Shown here piece by piece: positions 23,195 to 34,279 of a DNA stretch of 64,000 bases. The translations under genes and the position numbers were made by a program. Position 1 is the stretch's first letter, and each line of letters opens with the position of its first letter. This DNA comes from Paraphysoderma sedebokerense (lineage: Eukaryota; Blastocladiomycota; Physodermatomycetes; Physodermatales; Physodermataceae). The stretch spans positions 434,001 through 498,000 of the forward strand of contig JAHLJZ010000003.1 in NCBI GenBank assembly GCA_025602915.1, in the 5' to 3' direction. The notes under the pieces were generated by a model. It was not told the origin of the DNA and searched no databases. It saw only the letters and a list, made by a program, of their open reading frames with translations.

Positions 23195-24397
23195 CTACAA
23201 TTTCCTCCTTCGATGTGATTTCGGATTTGACATGTTGGCTAGACTTCGTGGAGAAAAATACGAAGTAAGGTTTAATCCTTCGACCAACTCTCGAAACTCC
23301 ACCTTTGCCAGTTCGTTTCCTTGTCTCTCAATTTTATCTTTTACACTTTTCAAAAACCATATCGTATCCTTGTTAATTCTCATTCCTGAACTTTGCATTT
23401 CCTGTATCAACAACGCAAGTCGACTTAATTGACCTTCCAATTCCCAACTCGCCTTCATCAGTTCATTGTAAACACTAGAATCGCAACACTCGACGAAGCT
23501 TAAAAGTCCTTTGCGTTTTAACTGTTCTATTATCGAGTAAGCCATCACGATATCCTTGCACGATCGACAGACTGAAATAGCGTCTCGAATGATAGTTGGA
23601 TTGAGTCGAATGTTGGCTGAAAATAATTGTGAAAGGAAATGTCGAATGTGAAGATTTGACCGGCATTGTTGATGTAATTGGAGTGATAATTTCGTAGTTT
23701 CGTCTTGGTTTAGGTGAATAATGTTACTTGGAATTTCGATGGTAGGCGGGACATCACTAGGTGAGATGGTAGGTTGCTTTGTCTTTTGAACTTTTGCTTT
23801 CTCTGTTTCCAGTGTTTTGAATAGATCGTCCCATGGTACATCGTCAATGGATGTTTGCGCTGACGATGTCGACTGTAACGGTTGAATAGGAGGTAACGGA
23901 TTGTATGATGATGGTCGAGGTTGTGATTTGATAGATGGTGAAACAGCTCGCATTTCCTCTGCCGCTTTTCGAAGTCGTGCTTCAACCTGTGAGACGTCGA
24001 GCTTTTCGATAGAAGATTTTCGGGTTTGCTGTGATCCGACATATCGAGATGGAGCAACTGCGGAAGGGGCGTGAGATATGGATGGGGTGGTTTTGTAAAC
24101 TTGTAGACGCAAAAGTTTGCGTAAATCTAGGATTTCGGGAGGGGTCGTTGATGATGGTTGAATTGTGGAAGACGGCTGAGATGTTGGTGGCGGGGGAGGT
24201 GAGTTGAAACTCTCTTGATCAACTGTTGCGTAGGCCATCGATGACATTGGACGGACGACGTCGATTCTAATACATGACGAGCAAAGTCCTGCGAAGAAGA
24301 CAAGACGTTAGTAATCAAGTCGGAAACCATCGACCTGGAAGATTCACAAATACTTACGACGATGAATAGAAGAATGATAGAATGTTCTCTGTATCAT
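23195..24397 (-). CDS. Mtf2-like mitochondrial protein (PPR-like repeats)
   Basis: Two exons, 24358-24397 and 23195-24288 (377 residues). The first exon gives a mitochondrial presequence (MIQRTFYHSSIHRR), with no acidic residue until further on; this sets the start at 24397. The middle is Pro/Ser-rich. The C-terminal ~170 residues are helical and hold 'CKDIVMAYSIIEQLKRKGLL' and 'YNELMKASWELEGQLSRLAL', which resemble the Mtf2-like C-terminal domain and degenerate pentatricopeptide repeats. Yeast Mtf2 acts in mitochondrial RNA processing and translation; the same is likely but not shown. The tail is basic (SHRRRKL). It is divergent to the Rab-like gene across 198 bp with a CACGTGAT box. Confidence 0.75.
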
Positions 24398-24508
24398 TAT
24401 AATGGAATATAAGTAAGTGGTAATACCAGATGAAGAGTGTACAAGTAGACAACGACGCTGCTGTGAAGATGGAAGGAAAATTCCAATTACCGGTCAAAGC
24501 GCGTCATC

Positions 24509-24516
24509 CACGTGAT
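24509..24516. promoter_or_regulatory. CACGTGAT E-box, Mtf2-like/Rab-like promoter
   Basis: Exact CACGTGAT between the starts at 24397 (minus) and 24596 (plus). Confidence 0.5.
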
Positions 24517-24595
24517 AAGTTGCCATGGCATTCCTCTTGCAGTATTCTCCGCAATAGTCTTATCGACGCGTTGTCTTCAATTGACGGAAACCAAA

Positions 24596-25568
24596 ATGTT
24601 ATCTCATAATCAACCACAAACTACCGCAAACACAGCACCAGTATATCTGACGGCGACAAATTCCAAAAAGGTAATCGTAATAGGAGGACCAGCATCTGGG
24701 AAATCGTGCCTCGTTCATCGGTGAGCAAATCTGCATTGTCCCTACAACACCATTAGCGTGGCATTGATTTCATCTCATAACAAAGAGCCGTAGACAATAC
24801 TTTTACAGAAGAATATCAGCAGACATTTGGCGCAGACCTCATCGTCAAACATATGATTGAAGACAAGTAAGATCGTTGTGTCAAACTTATCCACGTTTAC
24901 AGAAACTCCACTAATTCACACGATGTCGATGGCGATCTGTTTACAGCAAGCGATCAACCCTAAACATTTGGTGCTGTGGAGGACACGATAGATACAAAGT
25001 CCTTCTAGATCAGTTCTATCAAGATGTTCAGGTGGGTTGAATTTGTTTCCGGTATATCGAGCTTATTGCATACGGGGATGAACTGAACGGATAATGGATT
25101 GTCGTAGGGAGCATTGTTGGTCTTCGATCTGTTAAACCCAAAATCATTTGCTGACTGTCAGTTCTGGTATAACGAAATCAAACGGTATGGGTCTATTTCC
25201 TCCTCAAGTCCCACGAATAAAACACGCTGAGTAATTCTTCGATTGTAGCTTAAGCCCGGCGGCTTGGATCATGTTAGTTGGAACAAAGGTATTGTAGCAA
25301 ACCCGATTACAGATGACATTGAGGGTGTTTGCTAATAATTTCTGTTGTCAGTCTGATGAAGCCGATCGAATTGCTGTGAAAATTCCTGACGCAATGAAAC
25401 AGGTGCGATTGTTCAAAAGATTTGCAAAAGTGCGGAACTAACCTCGCACACTCATATATCATTTTAACATAGGCAGCCGACTGGGGTATTCCTTTTAAAT
25501 CTGTGTCAGCAAAGACAGGGCGTGGTATTGATGAGGTTTTTCAAGAACTATCGGCAGCTATTGCTTAA
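24596..25568 (+). CDS. Divergent Rab-like small GTPase
   Basis: Seven exons: 24596-24720, 24786-24866, 24947-25031, 25108-25184, 25249-25288, 25352-25402, 25473-25568 (184 residues). The P-loop is GGPASGKS and switch I region 'YQQTFGADLIVKHM'. The usual WDTAGQE is altered to 'WCCGGHDRY', so the switch II Asp and Gln are both replaced. The base-recognition motif is 'GTKSD' rather than NKxD, followed by 'SAKTG'. The C-terminus ends AAIA with no prenylation cysteine, so membrane anchoring by lipid is not expected. Lack of a lipid anchor and altered G motifs resemble the intraflagellar-transport GTPases IFT27/RABL4 or other Rab-like proteins, which would fit a flagellated organism. I cannot assign it further. 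Confidence 0.8.
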
Positions 25569-25879
25569 GGCACGCTCAGAAGTTGAAATTAAGTAAAAGT
25601 AGTCGCCAGTGTTTGAAGTATTGTGCATAAACCCATGCATCGCGGAATTTCTGTCCCTCTTAAAGCAGTCTTTAATCAAAATGAGCCGAAATGAGAAAGA
25701 CGGTGCATTCAATCATGATTGGCATATCGATGATTTGGATGGTCGGTGGGCTGCATCTTCAATACAATCTGCACTAGGACAATATACAACGAAATATCTT
25801 GTACTCCCACATTTATTGATGTATACAGTTTATTCAATGATATTTGTAATAAGCTTTACATGGTAATGATACAACGGCT
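25569..25879. other. Convergent intergenic region
   Basis: 311 bp between the stops of the Rab-like and lipocalin genes. Open frames here are not supported by codon pattern or motifs; I read it as two 3' UTRs. Confidence 0.45.
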
Positions 25880-26856
25880 TTATTGACCGAATCCTTCGTA
25901 CTTGCATCCAGCTTGCGTCACCGGTTTAAGAACTAAATATAACAAAAACCGTTAGACCAGTCCATAAAGTCAGTCAAAGTGACAAGACAAAACGTACCAC
26001 TTAGATCGAAACCCTTCTGTTCGATAATTCCCCTAATGTAATCGACAACTTCGGGGGAAACGATTGGGTCGCGAGTGAAAATCCAAAGACCGGATCCGTT
26101 GGTTCCAGTGCCTGTCCTGCATTTGCCATTGCTATCAAACTTTGGAGCTCCACCGGACACAATTGCTAAAGAATTGTATGTTAAAAACTTGTTATTAGTG
26201 ATTGAGAGCTGAGTTAGTAAGGCTTACCCCAATCATAGACGCGATTTGAGGATTGAGTTTGATCTCCTTTTCCTTTGAATGATTCGGGGTATTTTCCAGC
26301 TTCAAGAACCCTATACAACCATCAATCAGCGTAAATATAGTGTAATGGAAAAAGACGTTATATAAGAATTAACAATACCAGTAGTCACCATACGCTAACC
26401 AACTGATCCATTGCAAGAACGCTGGGCCGACTCTAAGTTTGGAAGGGTTTGATGGATTGGGAATGACTGCGCGGAGTCCGCCACCACCTTGGAGCGGGCC
26501 GTTGACAGATCCCTTATTGGCAAAATTATTTACTTCGACTACGGTACATGTTATGGCGCATAAGTTAATCATCACGTTCGAATCGGACTATGGTGGAAGA
26601 GAAGGTTCTTACCTGTTCTTTCATTCAAGAATTTATATTGGGCGACGACACAAAAGAAATTTTCTGGCGGCAGGTATTGTACTACTTGTTGCTGTTGGAT
26701 GTACCATCGCCCTTCTTCAACGTAGGCTCTGAGATCGAAATCCTTTTTTGAATCAAATCCAGGAGGTGGGCAGTTCTTTGAACGGTCCCATGGCCAGGCC
26801 TGAGTGGACGATGCAAGAGCGAGAAAGAGAATCAGAGCTAGAGAGTTTACGATCAT
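25880..26856 (-). CDS. Secreted lipocalin-like protein (apolipoprotein D type)
   Basis: Five exons: 26613-26856, 26379-26538, 26228-26310, 26001-26165, 25880-25932 (234 residues). A clear signal peptide opens the protein (MIVNSLALILFLALASSTQA). The calycin signature follows as 'YVEEGRWYIQQQQ' (GxW block), then beta-strand-like stretches, 'YGDYWVLEAG', and 'NGSGLWIFTRDPIVSPE', which matches the third lipocalin block where Arg follows the strand. The C-terminus has Cys pairs able to form disulfides ('KNCPPPGF' near the N-terminus, 'QAGCKYEGF' at the end). Lipocalins bind small hydrophobic ligands outside the cell or in the endomembrane system; the ligand is unknown. Confidence 0.85.
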
Positions 26857-27789
26857 TGTATGATTGAATGTTCTAAAGTTTTGTGTATTCCATGAGGAGG
26901 GATGTCGTCGTTTTAAATGTCAGAGGACTAAAGTGAAGCAAAAGCTCCGTGTATTGTGCGGAGCGCGCGATCGCCGATGAAAACGAGTGCCAACGTCAAA
27001 TGGAAAATTCTACACCGCATTAGAGTTTCCGGCTGTGATGAGTAAAGCTAAGCAGATAAGGGCGACAAAGTTTCATACATTATGTGACATGTGCTTAATT
27101 TTCTTATGATTTATTGAATGTATTTGTAATATTTGAAGTTTTATCGTACTGGCTTCCTCAGTCGTCGTCATTTTCGGTTTGACCATGGAAAGTCGTGCTT
27201 GATTTGTAACGTATCGCCGTCGCGGTGTCAGACATTTCCTCCGCTCGTGATGCATGATGCCAGTGATGAGTAAGGGTCGTGGAACTCCTGAAGTTGGGAA
27301 GTTGTATTTGTCAACCCAGAAGATGATATGAAGAGCTGGGACATGTGTTCTCGCTGTTATCATATACTGGATTCTACAATTTTGCTGGATAACAAGACAA
27401 TAAGTCTGTCCCAGCTGCAACAATCGAAAACATGAAACAGCCAGTGTATGTAGCGGAGAGAGCGGCAAATGTTCATATTCATAATCCATTCCTATTGTGT
27501 CCATCCACACACGGCTGTTGTATTTTGCGTTGAAAATTGAGTGAGGCAATGGCACCGTTGAGCTGTGACCCCAATCAGCAATTGCCACGAAAGAGTGCAC
27601 GTGACTGTGCTGCAGAAAGCACGTGACTCTGTAGCCTGCTCAGCCACACCGTGAAATTTGATGATGTGTCAATTCCAGTTGCGTTGGCCGCAGCAGCTGA
27701 CTTTAAAAGGAAGGCATTCCCTCTCCTTCCACCACCATCCCCATTCCCTCGACTATCTACACATCCCACTCACTCATCCATCACAGCTC
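26857..27789. promoter_or_regulatory. Long divergent region, lipocalin / HAC1-like bZIP
   Basis: 933 bp between two divergent starts. Two CACGTGAC boxes lie at 27598-27605 and 27620-27627, 22 bp apart, about 170-190 bp before the bZIP ATG. A TTTAAAAGG element sits near 27702 and pyrimidine-rich leader follows. Open frames on the minus strand here show no family features. The bZIP frame itself is open from about 27658, so an upstream start cannot be ruled out. Confidence 0.5.
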
Positions 27790-29127
27790 ATGACGGGGGA
27801 ATCTCCTCCTCCCCATCCTCCCCCGCATCCCCAATCAAACGAACAGTTAGACTCCCTCTTGTCTCCAGACAACATCATCATCCTCCCAACCCCAGTCTCT
27901 AATGCTCAACTGACTCCGCCACATTCCGCTTTCGACCCATCTTTCCCCTCTATCAGCATCGACCCTTCCAACCTCTTGCTGACTTCTCCTTACCTCCCCT
28001 TTAACGACCAATCTCCTCCTCTTTCGGGCTCAACTTCTCCACTACTCTCACCTTCCGATTCTTGTCCTCGTCGCGGATCTACATCTATGCCATCCTTCTC
28101 GGATACCGCATCCATACAATCCTCTGCTTCGTCTGATAATATGCACACTCAAGAACAAGCCTCCCTTCTATCAGTTCCGGAAGTCACTCCGCTTTACGAA
28201 AAGCGCAAGAAAGGTGGACCTGGACTGAAACGCAAGGGTCTCTCCAAAGAAGAAAAGGAAGCTCGAAAGAACGATCGCATCGTTCGAAATCGTTTAGCTG
28301 CTCAAGAATCGAGGGAGAAGAAACGCAAATATGTCGAAACATTGGAGTCGACGGCTCAAAGCTTACGGACTGAGAATCAAGTTTTAACAGAATCCAACGA
28401 GCGATTGACGAAAAGAGTGAAACGGCTCGAAGAAGAGAATCAATCATTAAATCAAAAGATAGAATGGCTAATGCATCAGGTAACTGAAATGAAAGCAAAC
28501 CAACAATCAGGTAATGGTAACGCAGGTCAAGGACACGGACATGGCGAAACACAAGGACAAAGACAAGGACAGGATTTTCTTTTGGCATCAAGCGAGAACA
28601 ATAATGGTGTAAACCCCACCGCTCCAGCTTCCAACGAATCCAACAATGCTCCTTTAGATGGAGTATTAACCTTAGATGAGATTACACAATTGCTTTTCGG
28701 TGGTTTTTCCAAACCAGCAGCGTTTGGATATTTGTCATCATGTAAGTCGTCCCTCCTTACCTTGGATCCCAATGACGGGTCACTGACGCCTATGGTCCTC
28801 AACCCGAAACTCCTCAACCGTTTGCTGCAATCTTACCTGGGTAATATTTCCAATTCCTCTTCTACTCAACCTTCCTCTTCTTGCTATCCGCTATCACCTT
28901 CACTTTCTGCTTCGTCGCTGGATTGTTGTAGCAGTGACGAATTCCCAGCAGTGGAAATCACCGAAAGCATCCCTTTACAATCCGACTTCAATTTCAACAT
29001 CAGCGATTCCCACAATCTTCCTGTATCAGTACCTCTCCTCCATGATGACCCTTTTCTTTTCACACCAGATTCGTGGTCAGAGTCCTCAAATGATGTTGCT
29101 GATTTATCGAATTTTCTGTCAGTTTAG
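27790..29127 (+). CDS. HAC1/XBP1-type bZIP transcription factor
   Basis: Single-exon gene, 445 residues from the Met at 27790; the frame is open to 27658 but the chosen Met is followed by a typical Pro/Ser-rich N-terminus. The bZIP basic region 'RIVRNRLAAQESREKKRKYV' has the RNR-AAQxSRE(K/R)K core of HAC1/HacA/XBP1, activators of the unfolded protein response, rather than of AP-1 or ATF factors. A leucine zipper follows (LESTAQSLRTENQVL and on). The centre is Gln/Gly/His-rich. The C-terminus is acidic and aromatic ('DDPFLFTPDSWSESSND'), a likely activation region. HAC1-class mRNAs are cut by Ire1 in the ER stress response; two matching hairpins lie in this reading frame and are listed separately. 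Confidence 0.85.
   Translation: MTGESPPPHPPPHPQSNEQLDSLLSPDNIIILPTPVSNAQLTPPHSAFDPSFPSISIDPSNLLLTSPYLPFNDQSPPLSGSTSPLLSPSDSCPRRGSTSMPSFSDTASIQSSASSDNMHTQEQASLLSVPEVTPLYEKRKKGGPGLKRKGLSKEEKEARKNDRIVRNRLAAQESREKKRKYVETLESTAQSLRTENQVLTESNERLTKRVKRLEEENQSLNQKIEWLMHQVTEMKANQQSGNGNAGQGHGHGETQGQRQGQDFLLASSENNNGVNPTAPASNESNNAPLDGVLTLDEITQLLFGGFSKPAAFGYLSSCKSSLLTLDPNDGSLTPMVLNPKLLNRLLQSYLGNISNSSSTQPSSSCYPLSPSLSASSLDCCSSDEFPAVEITESIPLQSDFNFNISDSHNLPVSVPLLHDDPFLFTPDSWSESSNDVADLSNFLSV
28708..28728 (+). promoter_or_regulatory. Candidate Ire1 hairpin A
   Basis: A perfect 7-bp stem, TCCAAAC with GTTTGGA, closes a 7-nt loop CAGCAGC at 28715-28721. The loop fits the CNG|CNGN consensus cut by Ire1 in HAC1 and XBP1 mRNA; the predicted cut is after G28717. 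Confidence 0.55.
28942..28956 (+). promoter_or_regulatory. Candidate Ire1 hairpin B
   Basis: A 4-bp stem TTCC/GGAA, extendable by two pairs beyond one mismatch, closes the 7-nt loop CAGCAGT at 28946-28952. The loop again fits CNG|CNGN, with the predicted cut after G28948, 231 nt from that of hairpin A. Confidence 0.5.
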
Positions 29128-29693
29128 TCGTCATGAAATCGGTTCCCGTAATCTCCGCTCATCAAATGTAAAGGGTCTCCACTTGAGTTTTGAAGAATTA
29201 AAGAATTCTTTAAAACTTAAAAAATTTCAACGAATGGGTTCTATCCATCGTTGGAAGAAATTCTCTAGGCGTCCGCCTTAATTAAGCAGAATTAAGTTGG
29301 AAGCTGGGTTTCAGTGAATACATTTATAGGAACAGTATGAGTTGGCATATTGTTTCTAGTGTGTTCATCTGCGGGTAGGGGTAATGCCTTATATCTCGCC
29401 ATATTTTATTTTTAGCGCCTAAGAAAATCTAATTGTCCTGTCCTCGTCCTCGTCCTGAAAAATTCGATAGTAGAGTAGTGTTGAAAGTGAGACAAGAGAA
29501 ATTGTAATAATATCTTTAAGCAATTTTGTATATAATATGATTACTTATTCCGTTGACAGTATTATTAGTTCTTTTTGATTGTTATCGTCAGGAGATTAAA
29601 TAAATAATACCATTCAACTTGCAAAATTTGTGCGATCCATGATTATATTTTGAGAATTCATCCATTGAAAATACACTGATGTATCTAGTACGT
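29128..29693. other. Convergent 3' region, bZIP / PH-domain gene
   Basis: 566 bp. A +1 frame overlapping the end of the bZIP gene stays open to 29281. Beyond that it is AT-rich with AATAAA-like signals (about 29600). No gene is recognised. Confidence 0.45.
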
Positions 29694-32585
29694 TTATACT
29701 ACCTGATGCTTACCTCCCTTTCCGCCCCAACTTCTCCATCTCTTGACTTTATCGTTAGCCACCGTATCAGCAGACTTCACAATTTCCTTCACAATTTCTT
29801 GAAAGTCAAAGAATTGTCGCTTGTCTTCCACGCTAATAAGCAAGTTCAATCCATTCACCAACCGTAGTCGAACGACATTAGTCTTTGTCACGACTTCTTT
29901 TGCCGAATCGACGACACAATGACGAAGAGGGTATATTTGGGGAGGAACACTATGATCACGCTTTAATTGAGTTGCATTAGACCATGCATACTGTTTTTTC
30001 GCGATTGATAAAAAGCTACACGAGAATAGAATACGCACTTTATACTTTACAATCGTATCACCATTTTCTGATCTCTTTTCACCCTTGGTATCCTGTTTCA
30101 CGCTATACACCATCATTTCCAGCGACCCCATTTGTAAACTTACCCACACTTTTCGCCATCCCGTGAATTTAAGTTTCACAGATTGAACTTCATTCGTGGA
30201 TGTAATACCGTATATCGTCCCTGCTGTACCAGTGCTCTTTCGTCTCAACATCCTCGGTTCGCATTCAATTTTTAAAAACGCAAAAAGACCGAATACCTCT
30301 GAGTGACTCACGTCGCTGTTGGGCGTGGAGTAACCCGATGATGAGGATGATGATGCGCGCGAGGAATGCAGTGAAGGTTGTGAGTTTTTTGATAGTATGT
30401 TGCCGATTTCTCCAGAGAATCGACCCAGGGATGGCGCAGTGGGGTGGAGAAAGGAGAGAGGTCCTGGAGGAAGGTTAGGAGATGGAATGGGTTGTGTATT
30501 CATTGCTTGGAATTTCTCTGACACAGGCAAAGGTGGATAAGGATATATTTCTGTCAAACATAAACGGAGGGCAAAATTTTAATAAGTTTTATATTTTGTT
30601 TACTCCGAAAAAAGATTATATACGTACCATACTGATCATTCTGTCCCCGCACGACATAAAAACTCTCTGCCGGTACACTGGCCGAGATAGATTCCGCGGT
30701 AACCGATTGAGGGTTGGGTAGTAAAGACGCTGAATTCATGTCCACTGAGATTTGGTTAGGCGCAGAAGGAACTGGTGGGTATAATCCGAGATTAAGTAAA
30801 CTGTATGGGATAATATGCGCGGTATCAATCTTTTTCGCTTGCGCGGCGGCACTGTCGCGTCTGGAGTTGATAGAATTTCTGCGCTTGTTAAAGTAAGTTG
30901 GAATTAACTGCGATAAAGATTTCATCATGGTGATGGTATTCGCGACTAAACTTTTAGAAGGGGGAGATCCCGTGCTGATGATCTCTTGTATAATGTCGTG
31001 ATGCGGGATGTGATTTTCAGGCGTAAAAGTTGATTTCCTCGCAATTTGAGAGGCTAAGAATGAGGAATAGGATGATCTTGTTGCCTCCATTCTGTCTAGG
31101 AAATGATGCATCGTTCGAATGAATTGATTGCATGATCTTTGAAGGGGTACCCTTGAATTAGAATTGGTGCGTATTTTGGATCCAGATGAATCGGATTGAT
31201 CAGACGACCGAAGGGGTAAATTGGCAAAACCATTCTTTGGTTCACCAGAGTTAATAATCACAACATCGTCCTTGAAATTTAGCGTACGAGGGGTGGCTTC
31301 CTCCGGCGAAAGTTCGATTGCCTCTTCTCGACTCATATCGCCGAATGGCATTAAAGATATTTCGGACGTATCACTGTTGGTTGCATCATTTACAGTTACA
31401 GGTGTCTCATTAGAACATTTATTCTGCTTGTTGACGGCGACATAAATTGCTGCTGTTTGAGTTGAAATGCTATTTTTTGCGGCGGCTTTGTCAGGGACCG
31501 ATTGTGTTGCATGGGCATGATTGAGTGGAGGTTTCGGACGCGAAGGAATTTGTAGCTGTTTCTTTATCACCGTTAAAACTCTATCTTTAGTCATCAAATT
31601 GTGTATCATTTGTCTTCCCCGAGCCATTGCTCCATTGTTATCAGACACTTCGGGCTGCCCAATATCTGGACTCGTGATATCGGTTGACGAGTTCCTTTTA
31701 AGCATAATCGAACCCATAAATCCTTCACTGCGCTCTTTTACGACTATCTTCGAAGCTTTAAATAATTCTAATATTGCTACGGCGAGGTAAGTACAATTCG
31801 AGAGGACCTTTTCCTGCGTTTTGGCACCAAGAGGCTGTAGAAGCGCGGCAAAGCAAATTCCAGTGATTGCAATTGACTTGAGTATGAGTGTACATTGATC
31901 TATAGACAGTATTATCTTTTCTTTAAGTACACCTATTGTTTCCGGTTTACTGGAATTATCAGCTGAAAGATTATCCAAGATAGTTCGGCATAATTGAGAC
32001 AAACTATCGCAATCCTCGTACAGCATGCTCGCATATATATCGCCCAAATCTGAATAGTCAAAGCTTAATTGAGCCGGTAATGTCGCTGAAGATGAAAATG
32101 CCTGAGAATTTCGTAGAAGAGGGGGAGGAATCATGATGAGTTTAGAAAGCTCGACAATGTTAACTACAATCTTGGTCGCGGCTGGTGTTGCAGAGGCGTT
32201 TGCATCCTGAGGAGGATTCTGCTCATTCCCGGGAGACTGACGGGACGCAGTAATATCATTTATAGACTCTGCCAGAGACGATAGGGTAAGGACAGGTAAA
32301 GAATGAGAAGAAGCGAGAGAGGCAAACTGTTGACGAATATAAGTTAATCAAGTTGTAGATGTATCCCTAGAATACGTTCCAGCGACTACCTTTGTGAGGA
32401 CTGATATGATGTCGGCGGTGTTCCTAATATGAACCGAAAGTCTTCCCATGTTTCTGACGAAAGATTCAAGATGTAATGTTCCTTCCTGTGAATTGACGAT
32501 TATCGTCGACAACCAGCAGAGGCTGAAGGAGGAATAGCACGACAAGGGAACCAGCGGAGCAGGAACTTCACTCCGAAACCGACAT
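29694..32585 (-). CDS. PH-domain protein of unknown role
   Basis: Exons on minus: 32572-32585, 32390-32522, 30628-32326, 29694-30550 (up to 900 residues, phases agree). The first exon is 14 nt (MSVS plus two bases). A further in-frame intron of 78 nt at 29961-30038 (GTGCGT donor, TCTAAT branch-like site) probably interrupts the last exon. The N-terminal ~200 residues are helical with no known motif; the centre is polar and Ser-rich; a PH domain is near the C-terminus ('GWRKVWVSLQMGSLEMMVYS', ending 'KRQFFDFQEIVKEIV'). A Ser-rich run sits near 30330-30350. A GTAAGC donor close to the stop means a further 3' exon is possible. Probably a membrane-associated scaffold; no partner can be named. Confidence 0.7.
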
Positions 32586-32636
32586 TGTTAAAATCCACAA
32601 CATCAAAAATACAACTATAAACAACTGCGTCATTGC

Positions 32637-34104
32637 ATGTGTGGTCGACTTAATTTATTTATCAAATATACTGTATATTTGCCTTCTCCCCGATTCTTAC
32701 CCCCTAAACGATTACTGTCCGCATTCATGCCCAAAGGTAAAGGTCTAAAGCCTTACTACTGTGTATACAAGGGGCATAAGACTGGGATATTTAAAGGTGG
32801 AATAGGGGCTTGGTATGTTAATCCGGTCATTACATGCAGCTTATATATTTGAGGCAACATTAAGTTACTTGGGCACTAACACCTTGATTTGGGCCTGGTC
32901 GTTAATGATACGTTATACAGGGATCATGTCAGTAAATTCGTAAACGGGTATAAAGGGGCAATATTTAAAGGCGGATCTTACGATCAATGTGTATACTTGT
33001 TGGTTACTGGTAAAAGATTCGAAGAAGACTGGATTCCCCCGCCGAATTGGAGGGGCACGGCCCTGCAAAGTGGGATTGATTTACGAGTCTACGATCCTAG
33101 GACGCATGAAGTGATCGAAGAAGGGTACTCCTATAATGAATCTATAAAAGGTAACTTCCATACTAATTATAAAAGACTTTTGTTTTCAGTGCTCGTAGAG
33201 TTGAATTATTGTTTATGATTTCAACCAAGTCGTTAAGAGTCGTCCTCTACATTATCTAGAAACCTCGTCCTCTTCTGGGTCTGCCAGTGTCATCATAGAA
33301 AAAAAACTTCAGCACTCCATAAAGCGATACTTCTCAGACACGAATGAGGGCGATCAAACCCGTCCAAGAAAAATAGCTAAAAGTATGTTCAAATAACCTT
33401 CTTGCCAACTGGCGCCTTCGCTCCTTCGTCTTACATTCTCTACGTATTTAGCATTCAACAGAATAACAGTCTACTGCGATGGATCATCCCTAGGAAATGG
33501 AAAAATGGGAGCTACAGCAGGACTAGGAGTTTGGTTTGGCGATAACGATTCAAGGTATTCCACCACCCCTAAAACCATCCGTTGTGTTCCGCGATTCTGA
33601 CTCGTTTGAATGTCAGGAATATATCCGAATCGTTACCTGGATACCCTCAGACAAATAATAGAGCAGAGATATTGGTAGAGGCAGTCTTGTTTCTTTCATA
33701 TAATGCGCAAAATAAACTGATTTTCTTCTCATTTCAGGCTTGTATACGAGCCATTGAAACTATAAACTCGAATGAAGGATTTGATTGTGAAATTTTGATC
33801 GCAACCGACAGTCAATATGTGATAAAAAGTGTGTTCAGGGTGTGGCATCTCTTTGCTTTCGTCGATATGATTACTGACCTTTTTTCCATATGTAGTGGTC
33901 ACGGACTACCGATTTCGAAAATCGAACCAAAGAATGGAAGATAGGTACAAAAACATGGATTTATTCGAACAGTTATTCAAATTGGTAGATGAGCGTGCTG
34001 GAAAGGGCGAAGTGAAATTTCAACATGTAGCAGGGCATGCCGGGATTCATGGCAATGAAATGGCCGATATGTTGGCTCGACAAGGTGCTATGAAATCGAT
34101 ATGA
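32637..34104 (+). CDS. Ribonuclease H1
   Basis: Cuts RNA in RNA-DNA hybrids. Seven exons: 32637-32812, 32921-33150, 33230-33382, 33452-33554, 33617-33683, 33738-33828, 33896-34104 (342 residues). The N-terminal hybrid-binding domain is 'YYCVYKGHKTGIFKG', then 'WDHVSKFVNGYKGAIFKGG' across intron 1. The catalytic domain has all four acidic residues: D in 'VYCDGSS', E in 'NNRAEI', D in 'ATDSQYV', D in 'HGNEMADML'. Exon 3 uses an AAG acceptor (33229), because the earlier CAG would bring a stop. The first 30 residues before Met31 (32727) are basic without acidic residues, like a mitochondrial presequence, so two products are likely. Confidence 0.9.
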
Positions 34105-34279
34105 TTATCGCTTTATAATGATTGAAATTGCCATCTCACGATATTGCAGGCTGCTGAACGTATGCGGGTGAAATATCGAACAATAAATCTAGATTTTGCA
34201 GTATTAATGCAACATATTATTTAATTTCGTAACTTTGTATGATTACTATGGCACCCCACCGCCGCAATAGACTTCATGT

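Noticed and set aside
25609-25866. 85-codon open frame after the Rab-like gene
   Set aside because: No motif, wrong neighbourhood for a gene, and it lies in a convergent 3' region.
28742-28931. Spliceosomal intron in the HAC1-like gene starting at GTAAGT (28742)
   Set aside because: The donor is good, but the only acceptors are about 190-207 nt away, far longer than normal here, and the stretch reads as ordinary Ser-rich coding sequence without stops.
28912-28940. 9-bp hairpin with an 11-nt loop next to Ire1 hairpin B
   Set aside because: The stem is strong (one G-U pair) but the loop is not 7 nt and lacks the CNG|CNGN cut site.
29694-30550. In-frame intron beginning GTGAGT near 30310 in the PH-domain gene
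   Set aside because: The only nearby acceptor gives the wrong phase for the PH domain; a later 78-nt intron is better supported.
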